Origin: Sipunculus nudus
Lineage: Eukaryota > Annelida > Sipuncula > Golfingiida > Sipunculidae
Direction: 5' to 3'
Length of the DNA: 64,000 nucleotides
Assembly (NCBI GenBank): GCA_026874595.1
Contig: CM049314.1
Span: forward strand, 17,476,729 to 17,540,728
Shown here: in pieces, positions 47,232-60,280 of the stretch
Layout of the letters: every line of letters begins with the position of its first letter
How positions within the stretch are numbered: the first letter of the stretch is position 1
Translations under genes and position numbers: made by a program
Notes under the pieces: model-generated
The model's database searches: none
Seen by the model: the letters and a program-made list of their open reading frames with translations, nothing else
Told to the model about the DNA's origin: nothing

Positions 47232-47672
47232 TCACAGAGTTGACTCGTACTGTACGTTCTTTGACGTGACATTTCCAGTGTCTATGTCACTGGTACTTAT
47301 GACGTCTGTGGTCTGCGTCTCTTCGTCATCGTTAATGATCGAAGGTCGGCTGGGGCTGCGTGGGAGACTACCGCCCTCTTTCGGTCCCCTTTCATACATA
47401 TTTTCTCGCTTGAGAAATTTTGCAGCGTCAATTTGGCCCATCTGGAAATATTTCTGAAGTACCTGCTGCGTCGGCGGGAAGAAGGCGTGGAGGCCCCGTT
47501 GAATGTTGAGCAAGTTGACCTTAAAGTCCTGATTATTGATGTGTACTTGCCACTTCCTCCCGGACTTGTCCACCGGACAGATGTCCTGGGGGCCCGAGAA
47601 CGGGGACACTAAAATAGTTCTGCCACCCTCCAACAGGGGAAGATTGTCCGTCAAACCTCCATCGATGAATTT
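47232..47672 (-). CDS. PNPLA2/3-like lipase, terminal coding exon
   Basis: This is the last coding exon of a patatin-like phospholipase domain protein of the PNPLA2 (ATGL)/adiponutrin group, which hydrolyses triacylglycerol or acylglycerols at lipid droplets. The acceptor reads ATTTTAG on the minus strand just above 47672. The exon is in phase 0 and opens KFIDGGLTDNLPLL, containing the D-G-G aspartate of the Ser-Asp dyad. ILVSPFSGPQDICPVD follows, matching the family's SPFSG-DICP segment, then VNLLNIQRGLHAFFPP and the helix IDAAKFLKREN. The last ~55 residues are Ser/Thr/Asp-rich and unlike anything I recognise; the long hydrophobic C-terminus of mammalian ATGL is absent. The exon gives 146 residues before TGA. 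It joins in phase with the exons at 48189-48254 and 55425-55655. A possible polyadenylation signal (AATAAA, minus) lies at 46257-46262, implying a 3' UTR of about 1 kb, though this is weak. Confidence 0.9.
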   Translation of the reverse strand, partial: KFIDGGLTDNLPLLEGGRTILVSPFSGPQDICPVDKSGRKWQVHINNQDFKVNLLNIQRGLHAFFPPTQQVLQKYFQMGQIDAAKFLKRENMYERGPKEGGSLPRSPSRPSIINDDEETQTTDVISTSDIDTGNVTSKNVQYESTL

Positions 47673-48188
47673 CTAAAATATTGGAAAATAAAAGAAGGAC
47701 AAGTTAACTTACTGTCAGGGATATTTTGATCAACACAGGTTTAATCACATTATTATATTTTTTCACAAAACTGATCATGTGCTTTGAAATAGTTATAAAA
47801 TTTAAATGGAAATGTGCAAAATATTCCTACAACATTCCTATATCATGTGACATAAACAATCTTAAGTAAGCAGAATTAAATTAGACTGGACCCATTATAG
47901 GAAATTTATTTTTAAAATTAAATTGCACTCCATAAGTTGTTTAAAATCATTTCCTGAGCTATCTTGTTTTTACCCGAAACCATTTCAGGTTTTCACCGTA
48001 CAAAAAAAATCACCTTTTCTCTACATGTAATTTAAATATATGCCATATATGCTTAATAAATTATTAATAATTAATACCTAGACTGTGTCACAGGGACCTT
48101 TTACACCCCACAATATACGTCCAGTATTATACCTTCACGTTAAGTATTATACCTTTACTTCCAGTATTATACAGGGGCATGTACTCAC

Positions 48189-48254
48189 CTGTCCTCTGTA
48201 CATAATGGGTCGCTGGGCTGTCAATAATGGTATACAACTAGTCGCCAACAAACA
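48189..48254 (-). CDS. PNPLA2/3-like lipase, internal 66-nt exon
   Basis: A 22-codon exon too short for ordinary ORF calling. On the minus strand it is bounded by an acceptor ending ATTGTTGCAG and a donor GTGAGT. The peptide CLLATSCIPLL...MYRGQ fits the family segment between the ...DELIQ exon and the DGG exon (in vertebrate PNPLA2 roughly A-VCS-F-PVY-G-IPP--RG). Phase is 0 at both ends and matches both neighbouring exons, so the three pieces read through without a break. Conserved Cys, Ile-Pro and Arg-Gly positions are present, but the usual Ile-Pro-Pro is altered to Arg-Pro-Ile. Confidence rests on splice sites, phase and position more than on length. Confidence 0.82.
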
Positions 48255-51200
48255 CTGCAACAATTAAAAACAAAGGATCCATGGGTAACGATGCTCAGCT
48301 GAATTTTGAGAAATTTTAGCAAATGCAAATTATACTTTTTTGTATTGATTTTTTAAACTAGTATATTGGCATTTGAAAAGCTAAGAGGAAATAGTCCTAC
48401 TTTCTTGTAATAGTCAAATATTAAATATATGTTTCCCAAACTAATACTGTGCATTTCTTGACAATGTCAAGGATACAGGAACCTCTAATGATCAAATATT
48501 CCTAGAAGTATCAGTATTTTAGCTGACAATAATATGTGCGTACAGTAACAACTCCACTGGGAAACTATGAATCATAGAATAAGAAAGAAAGTGGAGATAA
48601 GCTTAAGTAAAATTATACAGAATTGAAATAAAATGGTGTAAAAAAATTAATAAAAAATCCATTTTAAAATGATCTTAAACTAAATCTGATCAGTATAGAT
48701 TGTACCGTATAATACATAAAAAATGTGGCCTGAAACCATTTAATAATGCAATAAAGTTAAATGTATGATGAGCTAAAGAGTTATGTGAAAGGATGAATTA
48801 GACCAACAAAAATGTGTAAATGTAATTTATTATTAAAACAGGTTAAACATATTTCCTATTGCATGTTCAAAACATTTTATTTATGGCTAAAAGTACCTCC
48901 TATCATGGCTGCAATATATCATTTATAAGATTGCACATATATTTCAATTTACACCTATATAATCTTCTTGAATATAGATTGCAGAACATTTGCATTAATT
49001 GTACACACAAACAACAGGATTTCTAATGGCTGTAAGTGTCTCTTTTATGCCATTATTAAACCTTAAAATGTATCAACTAGTGGTTACTGCAGGCAGCCTG
49101 ACCTAGATTCAGCTAGCTGCTCAAGTGTTACATAACAAGCCCTGAGTGCATGACTGCACCACCTAGACAGTTACCTTGTCTGATATGATAGTGTTTTATA
49201 TGACATGGTCATCTTAAACCTGGATAAAAGCTGCATTTTTTAATCACCTGCTGTCAAAATTCAGTATATATAAGCTTATCTGTCAATCATCTGAAAATCA
49301 AATAAAGAGTACTGCAGTGCTTAAATGAAACAAGTGCCCTGCCTAAAGTTAGGTTATATTTAAGGAAAAGATATTTTTCATTTATGTTACAATTAAATCT
49401 TAATTAAATCAAATTTTATGCTTGAAGTCTAGAAGTGCCACATGGCTTGTTGTAGAAACAATACCTGACCTCACCTACCAAAATTTCAATATAAGCTACA
49501 ATTTTTTTAACAACTGCTTCAAATTTCAGATTATATAAGCTTAAAACCTTATCTGTCCATCATGTGAAAATAAAATCAAAATCAATTACAAAAAAAATGT
49601 GCCATAGTCAAAGTTAGGCTAATTTGAAGGTACATATAAACTAATAACTCAAAATATACATAATTGTTTTTATCTAATTTCTTGAATATATTTAAAACTA
49701 AATTTAATATAATATTATGCTTGAAATGGGCTCCCTAGTTTGAATAATTATCATGTTATGTAAGTAAATATCTTTCTTGATTTATGTTTAGGCCAATAAC
49801 TACGACAAATTATGCAATACAGGACGTGTGGTTTTCATAGTGGGCAGTCTTGAAGGGTAATAATAGTTTTCAAGGAAAATTGAGGATTTTCCTGAATATC
49901 TCGTAGGAACAAAGTCCACAAGTGACCCAATTTTCGTTTTGGTAGGGGATATTTGGGACATTTAACATTATGCCAAATTTCGGATTCATAGGTCCAACAG
50001 TTTGAAAACGTGCCTTGTTAACGGACGGACGGACGGACAAACGACTATCGTTATGGCTCAGGTGACTTATAGGTAGCTGAGCTAAAACTCAAATGATTAT
50101 AAACTAGTAAAAGATTTAAAAAAAAATAAACACATGCATTACCTCAAAGTGTTGATGTTAAATGACACCAAAAACCGTGGGTTTTTATAAAATTAAATCA
50201 TGAAAGCTCAATTTTATATCCATCCGATACTGTTTTGTTATGATCTCTAGGGCTACTTTCGCCACAAGTATGCTTATTGCATTAAAGCGTTGTTCATTGG
50301 TAAGAGAAAAACGACGCCCTTACAAATGATTGTTTCACAAACATAAAGTGTGTGTTAATCGATAAAGCTGGTGTTTTGGTGCCTGTGTTACTACTGCTAC
50401 GGTGGGGAGAATTTTAACAGTGAGGCTTCCAATTAATATAAGTCCATCGATTAAAATAGACAAGACATAAAGGACCGAAGACATGGAGTGGACAGGGAGT
50501 TTAGGGGGCACATTAACATTAAAAAGAGCGCTGTGATATTTGTTGATTCGGTAGCATGCCAGGCAAAAATCGCTAAATTTAAAATCAATTCAAAAGCTGT
50601 TTCAAATGCATTAAAATGGGTATAAAACGGTGACAAGAAATTTGAAACTTGACAGCATTAACCGTTGAAAAGCTACAAACCGCGCAGAACTATTTCTTTT
50701 ATCTAGGCATTTATCAACACTACTTTAATGTCACGTGACACAATCACTGCAAGAAAAAAGCTGCCATCTGTAATAATTTTTTCCCAATGGAACAAAGGAT
50801 AAGTTTCTTTAGAGCCGATTGGCAACGCATGACAGGAATTGCTACATTTTTTCCAGAATGTTCTTTTATGAGAATATAACACTGGATATTTTAATCCATA
50901 ACAGGAAATTCTTATGAAATTGATTGCAGATAATAGTTCCAGTAAAAAATGGGCTTAAAAAAACTGCAAATACTTCTTCAAATACTTAGCTATAAATGAG
51001 TACTGATTAAAAATGAAAAACTCCACCTATGCAAGTATGTATAATCACATAATATTTAACGAAACAGACTGATGTACAAGGTAAAATTATAATTACCACG
51101 TGTAGCAACGTTACGCTCAAGATAACAGGATAAACATGTACGTGTAAACACGAGCAATGTCTGACCTCTCTGTGTAGAGTCGTCCTGCAGCGCAACGCGT

Positions 51201-52045
51201 GTGGAGAAAACTCGGGCACATTAGTTCTAAATGCCAGGTTAAGATTTGTCTCCAAATATTGGTTTCCCTTATGTCTGATAAGACTGTCTCACGGAATTAA
51301 CCTGATAAAGGTTGACAAGAATGATTAGGAAAATGCATTTAGAAAAAAAGTATTCAGAGTTTGTTATTAATATTATATTCGTCTCATAAGTCTTCCCGTA
51401 TGTCTGGTAAGATGGTCTCACAGGAATAAACCTGATAACAGTTGGCAAGAATGATAAGAATCATGTATTTATAAATAGTATTCAGAGTTGATTATTAATA
51501 TTATATTATGTTCTGGGTTCACTGAGGGCGCGAGGCACGGTCAATGATATATTGAATACAGACTGCACGTCACACGGAGAGTGAGCAGTGAGATAAGTCT
51601 ATCAGGTTATCTTATTGTACTAGTCTGGACTCCTATTCTCGTGGCCTCTCCTGCCTTGTCTAACACTGATCTTATTATCAGGGTCGTCAATATATTAAGG
51701 GATGGTGTATATACCCCACCCCCCAAAACACACACTTTTTGGTAAGGGTTGATGGTGAATGTAATCGTTTCCCTCACTGTTAAGAGAATAATATTTATTC
51801 ATTGCAATGAAATGTTTTAATAAATAGAATTACTTATACATGTATATAGACTTTGGTTCCATTTATCAGTTTACTTTGAATATTATATCAAAACCTGGTT
51901 TTGAAGTTGCTAATACTGGAAACATAATAATTCATTTTCTACAACCTTATAATAATTTATTTTTTTACAACCTTATACATAATTAAAATATATTTGAAAT
52001 ATGATTAAGTATATATTTTAGAAATGTGTCATACAAACACTCAAG
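48255..52045. other. Lipase intron, AT-rich
   Basis: Very AT-rich intron DNA. The only structured part is the (GGAC)n repeat at 49990-50090. A ~130-base stretch near 51245-51510 is partly repeated (gtctgataagactgtctcac / gtctggtaagatggtctcac). Confidence 0.6.
49990..50090. repeat. (GGAC)n-bearing dispersed repeat end
   Basis: ggacggacggacggacaaac is followed by tatggctcaggtgacttata and tagctgagctaaaactc, the reverse of the 3985 repeat's layout. Lies in the long lipase intron. Confidence 0.55.
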
Positions 52046-52058
52046 CGATATATACATG

Positions 52059-52106
<48 letters not shown>

Positions 52107-52167
52107 ATATATATATGGGTGTGCCAGTTTCTGCGAGTCAAGCTCCCCCCCCCCCCCCCCCCCCCCG
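52046..52167. repeat. (AT)n run followed by 20+ base poly-C
   Basis: AT-rich run to 52116, then about 25 C from 52144. Adjoins the left side of the GC-rich element. Confidence 0.9.
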
Positions 52168-52230
52168 AAGATAAATGGATGCCACTGCTTATAACCTCCA
52201 TCCAGGAGGGTAATGTTTTCACCAGCGTTG

Positions 52231-52728
52231 TTTAAGCGCGCGTCACATTTCCAACGCCCTCCCTCCGAATTTTGTGAACCGCCAGAAAGTCGCCAAAATT
52301 CATACCCGGCAGGGAGTCAAGCGTATTATTCGCCTAAATTCTATCCTGTCACATATTGGACGGGACTATAGGGCGGTGCCCTTCGAACACTAGTGACCAA
52401 AAATCGCCCGGCGGCCGTCAGTAAAAAAACTCGATATTATGGCGGGAGCCGTCCAAGTTTTTGGTCGAAGGTCAATTGGTCTGTCGATGCCCGCCCGACG
52501 TCTTCCGACGTCCGCGCCTCGAGTTTATATAGAGCATGTAAAAAGTTTTACACATCATATTTCTTATGTTTGGGAGGGTGAAGAGCACTGCACAGCTACT
52601 AAGTACCAGTGGCTAGCTAAGATGCCGCCAAAGAAGCCCAAGGGAGCAAGGAAACCCATTCCTAGGAAGAAGGTGGCACGAGAGTCTGAGTCAGCTTCAT
52701 CGAATGTTGGAAGTACCTCAAAATGCAG

Positions 52729-52805
<77 letters not shown>

Positions 52806-53257
52806 ACCCAGGAGTCAAATTTCTTAGTGAACAGGAGGAGCCCGGCCGGGTCCCGTAGAAGCCGCCTGATGGAGCGGGCTCGAAGCACACTCGACTGTGT
52901 ACAAGTCGGGCGAGATACGGGAGGGGGCTCGTTCGAATATTATAGGGGGCCCATGCGGCGGCCGCGCAGCTCTGCCGACCTAAGTCCGAATTTTAAAGCA
53001 AAAATATGATTTTATTGGTCGCGATATACGGGCATCCAGTTTATGATCTCTGCGCCCCCAAAATTCCCATTGGAAAATCGCTGAATTGGGAACAGGTTTC
53101 GGTGCCATGCGAACGTCGGCCGACCCCTGAAAATCGCGGCGGAGCCAGCAGTGATTGAGCAAACACCGGCCGTATTCCTGCCGAAAATGCCTTTTTTTGA
53201 GCTCGCGGAGAAGTCGGACGGGCTCCGTTTTGGATATGTGACGGCCCCTTTATAAAC
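52231..53257. mobile_element. GC-rich element with imperfect terminal inverted repeats
   Basis: A block clearly richer in GC than its surroundings. The left end (gcgcgtcacatttccaacgc) resembles the reverse complement of the right end, where ggatatgtgacggcccc gives ggggccgtcacatatcc. Similarity continues patchily for ~80 bp (TCCGA-TT, GCCGG/CCGGC). Inside are a 34-residue Lys/Pro/Arg-rich start (MPPKKPKGARKPIPRKKVA from 52622) cut off by an (AT)n tract, and no transposase. It sits in the 7.2-kb lipase intron. It could be a non-autonomous DNA transposon or a captured, decayed retroelement 5' end. Confidence 0.5.
52732..52801. repeat. (AT)n microsatellite inside GC-rich element
   Basis: About 70 bases of AT interrupt the otherwise GC-rich block and the Lys/Pro-rich frame. 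Confidence 0.95.
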
Positions 53258-55424
53258 TTTTCAGCTTTTTTGTTAATTTATTCTCAAAATTATAACTTGG
53301 TACAGTTTGAGAAAACCCATGCAGTAATCTGTCTAGAATTCCGATTATTTTACCAGCTGTTACTTAAATTTGCAAATAATAACGAAATTTACCAACAATC
53401 CGTGATGTCTTTAAAAAATGGTGCGCTAATTTTATGGGAGGTCAGCAGGGATATACACGTCTGACAGAGAACATTATTTAAAATTTATGGAATAATGGAT
53501 AAGATATGTGTGCTGTGGCTTGTGAGTGATTTGACTGCAATTTATCTTCAATTACTATTCAATTTACTCAAATGAAGCAATCATGGATTGCACAACTGGT
53601 TTGACAGAATGGATCAACCACTTTATGATCGACGACCACAGTCTATTTCAGAGCGATCTGTTTAAGCATCACCCAGAAATTCTTTCTATTATTTATTCAT
53701 TAATAAGAAATTGTGCATGACATTTATCAGAATAAAACAACGACCCGGGTTTTGAATCCGAGTAAAAGGGCCTTGATCAGGATACTATGTGGGTTAAATA
53801 CGGTCATTTCGGAGGTATCCGCTGTCTACAAAGTACCCTCCTATAATTATTCATAGGACACGCTTACATAAATAATATCTAATAATTCGGGATACATTTG
53901 AAATCTGGCTTATCAATGGACATAACAAGTATACTTTAGATGGGAGAATACAGAGTTTCTGGAAATTATAGACAGATTGCAAACCTGGGGAACATGGCGC
54001 TGTCTATTTCTTTAGATAATGGGGAGGAATTATAAATAATTAAGTGATATTGATGGAAGGAAACTAATATTTCATCTTTTCACTAATGCGAAACATTAAT
54101 GGTTTCCGCAGAAACATTTACAGCTTTACCTGGTTTATGGGTTGGTTTATGACGTGAACAAGGGCATTCTTGCGACAAAACTCCAGGTTATTCGATACAA
54201 CAGTTTTTTTAATACCTGAGCTAATGGGCTTGAGCTCGCGTCTTCACACATATAAACCGTTCTGTGTCTCAATGAGTGATAACAGCACGCATTATGCCGC
54301 TAGGTATTTTTGATCATTGCATGTAACGTTAATGAACAGATTGTCGCTGACAGCTCGGCTACATGCGCCCTTATAAGAACGGTAATACTGTCGTCGTGAA
54401 ATAAATCCATTCTGTCATCTGCAACCTTCACAGTCGGACTTTCTTATCGCCCACTTCCATCAGTGCCAGTGACATGTGTAATGCAAACCCATCCGCTCCT
54501 TAAAAGCTTCTAATTCTTGAAAGCAAAGAGTTTTGACGCAATAAAAAGAAGAATATTGCTGAAGCTTCACTTGCTAGAAATGCAGATTTATATATGATGA
54601 AAATATTTTCTCTTTCCACGGTAGCTTTATGCTCGGTCTAATAAATTAGGATGACGCGTAATGTTAACTTTAATACTGTTTATAGTGATGTTGTTATAAC
54701 GAGCTTTGTATTTCAAGTTCACACCCAGTATAATGTTTCTATGAATAAATTTTACTCAATTTGCTTCGAAAATTAACATCTTTTTCTTTTAAGATGACAC
54801 TAAGATCAAAAGTACTAAGTATACTGTCAGGTAAGTCATCCCCCAGGCTCCACTAGGCAAATTTACCAGACAGGTTATCAAGCGAGGCTGAACTACGCCC
54901 ATTTCCCGAAAGAAAGCTTGGCTCTAATCGCCCAGTGCAGAGGTTTAAAATAACAGTAAACATTTTCGTCAAAGGTGAAATCACTTTTTTGTCCAAAGAG
55001 ACACCTGGTTATTATTCTTTAGCAAACAAATGTCCAAAGAATGTCCCAGAAGGACCTTGGGGAAATGTATGCGCGTGCTTATAGAATATGAAATATTGCA
55101 AAATCACAAAAAAGGCAAACCATATCCAGGTCAAGAAACCGAAATGACATACATGCTTTGTACATTAAAATGAACCTTATATATCATGTCGCAAATGAAA
55201 TTATAAATTAAAAACTGAAAATTCGATAAAAAAGTATGAAAATCCACCTAACGTGAATAAGACCTGATCAGGCGAGAAGACCGGTAGATGCATCTGCCAT
55301 TTGAAATCAATGCAACGGTTTGACAGAAAGACGGACGGAAAGACGGAGCTGATCAGTGTATGCCCCGCTTCGATGAGAATAACCAGAGAATATAATTAAG
55401 AAACACGTGACGTCAATATCTTAC
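53258..55424. other. Lipase intron, no recognised gene
   Basis: Ordinary intron-like sequence; a ggacgg repeat fragment lies at 55330-55345. Confidence 0.6.
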
Positions 55425-55655
55425 CTGAATCAAATCCTCTTTATCCTTGAAGTCCGATATTATGAAATTATCTTTATCATTTGCCGAGGTCAAGGACACG
55501 CACAGACGCTCTGTGGCTCGCACATGAGCATCTGCAGGCAACATAGTGCTGAGAAATTCCTCCAGAGGGCCAAGCAGCGTAACCCTTGGTGTGAGAACCC
55601 CCAATGCCCGTCGACGGATATCCCTGGCCAAATCGTAGCAAAACCGGTTGCAATC
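55425..55655 (-). CDS. PNPLA2/3-like lipase, 77-codon internal exon
   Basis: Minus-strand exon bounded by acceptor TTTCCCAG and donor GTAAGA, phase 0 on both sides. It encodes the patatin-domain middle: CYDLARDIRRRALGVLTP, then LLGPLEEFLSTMLPADAH, ERLCVSLTSANDKDN and FIISDFKDKEDLIQ. This matches the family segment with R-R-LG-L-P, the LP-D-H motif, R-L-ISLT and ELIQ. The next exon is 7.2 kb away at 48189-48254; that intron holds the GC-rich element at 52.2-53.3 kb. The exon carrying the G-x-S-x-G nucleophile elbow and the oxyanion G-x-G-x-x-G should lie upstream, above 55655. I did not find it, so it is either beyond 64000 or lost. The gene is therefore partial in this window, with about 245 residues visible. 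Confidence 0.9.
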
Positions 55656-55998
55656 CTGGGAAACAAAAACAAACACATCTGAAAATTAATTGTAAAAATT
55701 CGCTGATTACCGACATAAATGCGCTATTCAGGCACAGTGCACTGGATTTACAAAACACCAGGATGCTTGCGCTCTCCTTAAAATTACTTTTGAATGACGC
55801 ATGTTTCCATTTCAGTGTCAAGCACAAAACATCCCTGGCGCACGTCAACAATCATATGTACAATTAGATGTCTTTGAAATGTGAGCGGTGAATAAAGAGT
55901 GAATAAAACTGATTGTTGCTGTGACGCAGGTATCCCCGGCTTCATAGGTCATACCGAATACTTGCATTACACAGAAAGGAATCTGGAATCATAGCTTA

Positions 55999-56057
<59 letters not shown>

Positions 56058-58967
56058 GGAAGAGATTGCTTAATTCTGTAAAAAATCAGCATGATATGAC
56101 CAGTTTATCTATTTATGATCTGTATCTGCAGCTACCTCGCGAACCGGGATTTTTTGCAGGGAGGGTTCAACGGGTGTCATGCATAAAAATTGTCTAAAAA
56201 AAACGTCGTTGGTTGAGAGGGGGGTGGGTGACACCCCCCCCCCCCCCCCCATATGCATAAGATTTGTCTAAAATCAAAAGTCGTTTGATGAAAGCGGTTT
56301 GATTCGCGCCTGCATGGTACACGTTGAAAGTAAATAGGGGACGCGTACTTGGACAGACTGCTGTATGCTGTGACGTAATAACCAACAACATGAAGAAATT
56401 CTTTCAGACAAGTAATCATATTGCTCTAGATGATTCCTGTAATAGTGGTCTGAGGACTCACGGTGGCAGACATTACCTTCCTTTCATAGACAATTAATTC
56501 AACATGTTCTACGCCCAGCATCACGAATACTTAATCGTTGACCAGGGAAAGATCCAGGATTTATTCAAGAGGCGGCTGTGTGGGTGTTATATGTTTAATA
56601 CATACTGATAGGTTTTTTGGGTCCTGCTTAAAAAGTCTTTGATATTCTAGCCAGCAGTATAGGTACTATTTTCCCGATTTCCCAGCGTGAAACTTACAGG
56701 TCTTCATGGTGACTTTAGCCAAATAAGCACATATATCCATCTTTATAGGATTTAGATGAACACCCATCCTAACTTTTTTTCACTTCTGCTTGTCAGTGAT
56801 ACCCAACCAAAATCTAGTGAGATATGAAAGTATAACATTATTCAAACTGTCATTAAATTATAACGAGTCCTTTAAGATATTCTGAACGAATTCTTTTGGC
56901 ATAATTCACAAGGTTTTTGAAGGAAGCGTGGTGGTCGAGAGCGGGAGAAGTGGCACCACCCATCACTGGATTCGCGCTAGAGCTTTATACTCTGTGTATC
57001 CTCAGGCCCTGTAGTCCCGTTCATCAACCATACTACCATGCTTGTATTTATTATTCATAAGATCAACAAACACTTAGTATAACATAATGCATAACCCTAG
57101 AAAACACAAATTCACAAGGAGACGTCACCTAGACTTGCCTGGTTGCGATAATAGAAGTTTTTAGCTCTTACTGAACAAAGCTGCCAAGTTACCGGAAGTC
57201 CGGCGGATAGGCCGGAAGGATTAGGACGGCAGAAATTTGGGGAATTTTTTTATTTCGCTGGAAACGTTCAGACGATTTTGATCCAGCTCTGCTGAAAGAA
57301 AATGAAGACTCTGGCGATAAAACACAAAAGGATGTCTTGTTTGGTAAAATAATGACTTGGGCGGAGTTGTCTGTTCATCTCTCGGTATAAATTGCGAGTT
57401 GTTGTTGTTCTCGGGGGCTTTTTAATCAGTATCAGTCAGTATTGGTACGGCATGTTTACCGTGGATGAAATATATTTAGGTCCACCTTAAAATCAGAGAC
57501 CGTCTCTTACAGTAACGGTCATGTGATCAGGGGGAAGTTCATCCATGGGAATAAACAAATCATTCCGTGATGTGATATGTGAAAAATAAGATTTTTATTT
57601 ATATGCTGAATGGAAAACAAGCTTCGAATGATAAAATAATAAGAACAAGTTAAACATGCAGACAACCAAAGGGAAAAATACATATGAAACTGCGTTAGTA
57701 CTTATAAACTGAAAAAAAAAGAACACTGCTGCTTTTGATGTCAGCATGAGGTGGCCAGAATGTGTGATGAGGACTTGGAGGAGATACTTAGATCTCACAC
57801 GTGCATACATTATTCAATGGTAAGCTAACAAATCATCGGATTTAACCTACAAAACCGGATGATGGCATTTTGAGGCAAAAAAAAAAACATATTGTTTTCA
57901 TTATACATTTTTAGCACAATATCACGGTCTTATTTACATTTAATCTTAGCATATTCAACAAGTTGCTTTGATCTGAGTTTTTGAAATTGAGACATTCGAG
58001 GTCTGCTTATTTTTCAATTATGGGCCTTTCAGATGACGGGAGAGGGTGACTTACAATACAACAATGAAGCAGACCGACTCAGTACCGACTGAAACATGAA
58101 GAGAGCTGGGACAAATAAACAAGCCAACATTGATACAGATCACAGGTACCTGTACCAGTATCGCTGCATGAATACAGGCTGGAATATGCATGGATTGTGA
58201 ATACAAAAGTCTCATTTTAATGTATAACCGGCTGGCGCACATAAAGCTCACACTGAGGTGTTATCCAATCAACCTTAATTGCAAATACAACCACGTATTT
58301 CTTACCTCAAAATGTTTATACAGCAGTAACATCATCTGGCATCCGCACTTCGCGGGTTAAAGATGTTTGAATAAATATGATTTGACTCCAACAAAAGGAA
58401 CAACGACACAGTCACATGAGAAAGGTGAAGGTTGTGAAGGAATTGTTAATGACAGAAGCTGGATCTTATAACTTCTGAAAAAAAGATATTATTATGTACA
58501 TTATAAAATTGTAAGTTATCTCGTGACAGATTCAGACACGACATCCAAGAGATAGTCCTCTATGTGTACACTGGTGCAGCTGAAAGTATACAGTAATGTT
58601 TACTTGACTGATGTTTTCCTCCAATCACTTTCCTTGTGCCTGCATGGGAAGTGTTTCCTAAATGTGAAATGCTAGGTCGGATTATTCGAGAGCGGGGCGT
58701 GGACCCCTGAGGCACCCCTGGCTACGCCCCTGATTATTACTAGTGTTAATAGTAAAATTAGAAGCAGTAGTAGTAATTGTGGTAGTAGTAGATGTAATAG
58801 TAGTAGTAGCTACTATAGTTTAAGTATTGGCAGCATCATGTGGCAATAGTTCCTCAGTGTTCACAGTGGTTTGCAGCATGGAAGCCCATATATCACGCAG
58901 TTTAGAAGTCCAATTGATGGATCAGTTTCTATATACCTCAATTACTATCAAGGAAGTAAGTTCAAAG
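55656..58967. other. Presumed upstream lipase intron
   Basis: Contains the (AG)n repeat and a poly-C tract at 56235-56251 within MITE-like sequence. CAGGGGCGTAG-like ends occur inverted near 58720. The lipase nucleophile exon was looked for on the minus strand and not found. Confidence 0.5.
56004..56054. repeat. (AG)n microsatellite
   Basis: About 50 bases of pure AG. Confidence 0.95.
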
Positions 58968-58990
58968 AGGATCCAGGGGTCCGTGTCACC

Positions 58991-59095
58991 TGGACGCTGT
59001 TCAGATGGACGCTATAAAAATGGACGCCGACAGCTGGACGCTATGAAAATGGACCTGATCAGCTGGACGCTATCCATTTAGACGCTATTCCAACA
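58991..59095. repeat. Left terminal array, 15-bp units
   Basis: Seven degenerate units with consensus TGGACGCTAT plus 4-5 variable bases. The constant part is TGGACGC; the variable part alternates between TTCAGA/CAGC and AAAAA types. Confidence 0.85.
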
Positions 59096-60280
59096 CTATG
59101 AGAAACATGCTGGGATAATCATACAAAATAAAGCAATATTAATCCACCAACTCAACCCATTGTTATTGGTTCTTAATATTATGCACTTTTGTCAGATTTG
59201 GAACCATATGTATCGGCCTATATCGACCGTTTGTGATGACGAACCATTAATGGACGACCGAATAGGAAAATGAAATTAAACTGTGTCAGTAAAGATTTTT
59301 CTGTAGATGTGTGTTTTGTGTATTTTTTTTTTTACCCACCAAACGTTCATCACGTAATGATTAATAGTTTCCAAGGGCGATTGGTTTGAACTGCATACAC
59401 CTAGGCAACCGGTCCGATCGATGATCGGTACCGCATTTTCAAGCTTGATATTTATGACAATTAGAACAATTTCGTAGGAGATAGAACTACTTAATAAAGG
59501 TAGCAATCATTGCTTTTTTTCATCGTTACAACGATCTTAATGTTTGGTAGAAATAAGCCTACGAAGCTTTCCAGCGGCATGACGTTGTATAGGTTTACGG
59601 TATCGGGAAACACGATATGACGAGAATAAACATACTTGTGTATATACATTGTATATTGTTATGTGATTTTGTCAACATGTGTTTTTTTTTCAATGACTTA
59701 TCTTTCGAAGACAATCTGATTTTTTTAGACAAGAGTGCATACCAGATAAAATTTTTAAATAATATTGTAAACTACACACATATAATCAGAGAAACATTGC
59801 TGTTTCCCGGAGCTTTATCAGATTAGCCGGTAGGTACCCGAGATCAAAGACTGTTTACCGTCTTTAAATTAATTAGTGCTGTAATAACAATAACTCTTGA
59901 CTTGAGTTCTCCTGTTAATTGAGCACATCATCACATCACACGGCAGGCACCACCAGGCTGGTCGCATATATATGGGTGTGTGTTCTTATTTATAAAGTTT
60001 GGAATAAATGAGTATTAATTCCAAATTATCGACCCCTGAAATGTTATGCGTTTACTTGGCGTATAATTTCATAAAAAATAAGTGCATAGCTTTTAGAACA
60101 AATGAATGCACTTTTATATATTTGTTTGTTATCTAAATGTGTTGGCTTCTTGTGAAATATAAGTTTTAAAAAATATTGCGTGCCATGCTCGCCAGCTTCA
60201 CTATTTTTTTTGTGTAACATCCAATTTACCTTAGAGCTATTAATTGGATTTTATTAAATTTCAGAGGAACACAACAACAA

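Noticed and set aside
52026-52858. Frames made of Ile/Tyr repeats
   Set aside because: These are translations of (AT)n microsatellites.
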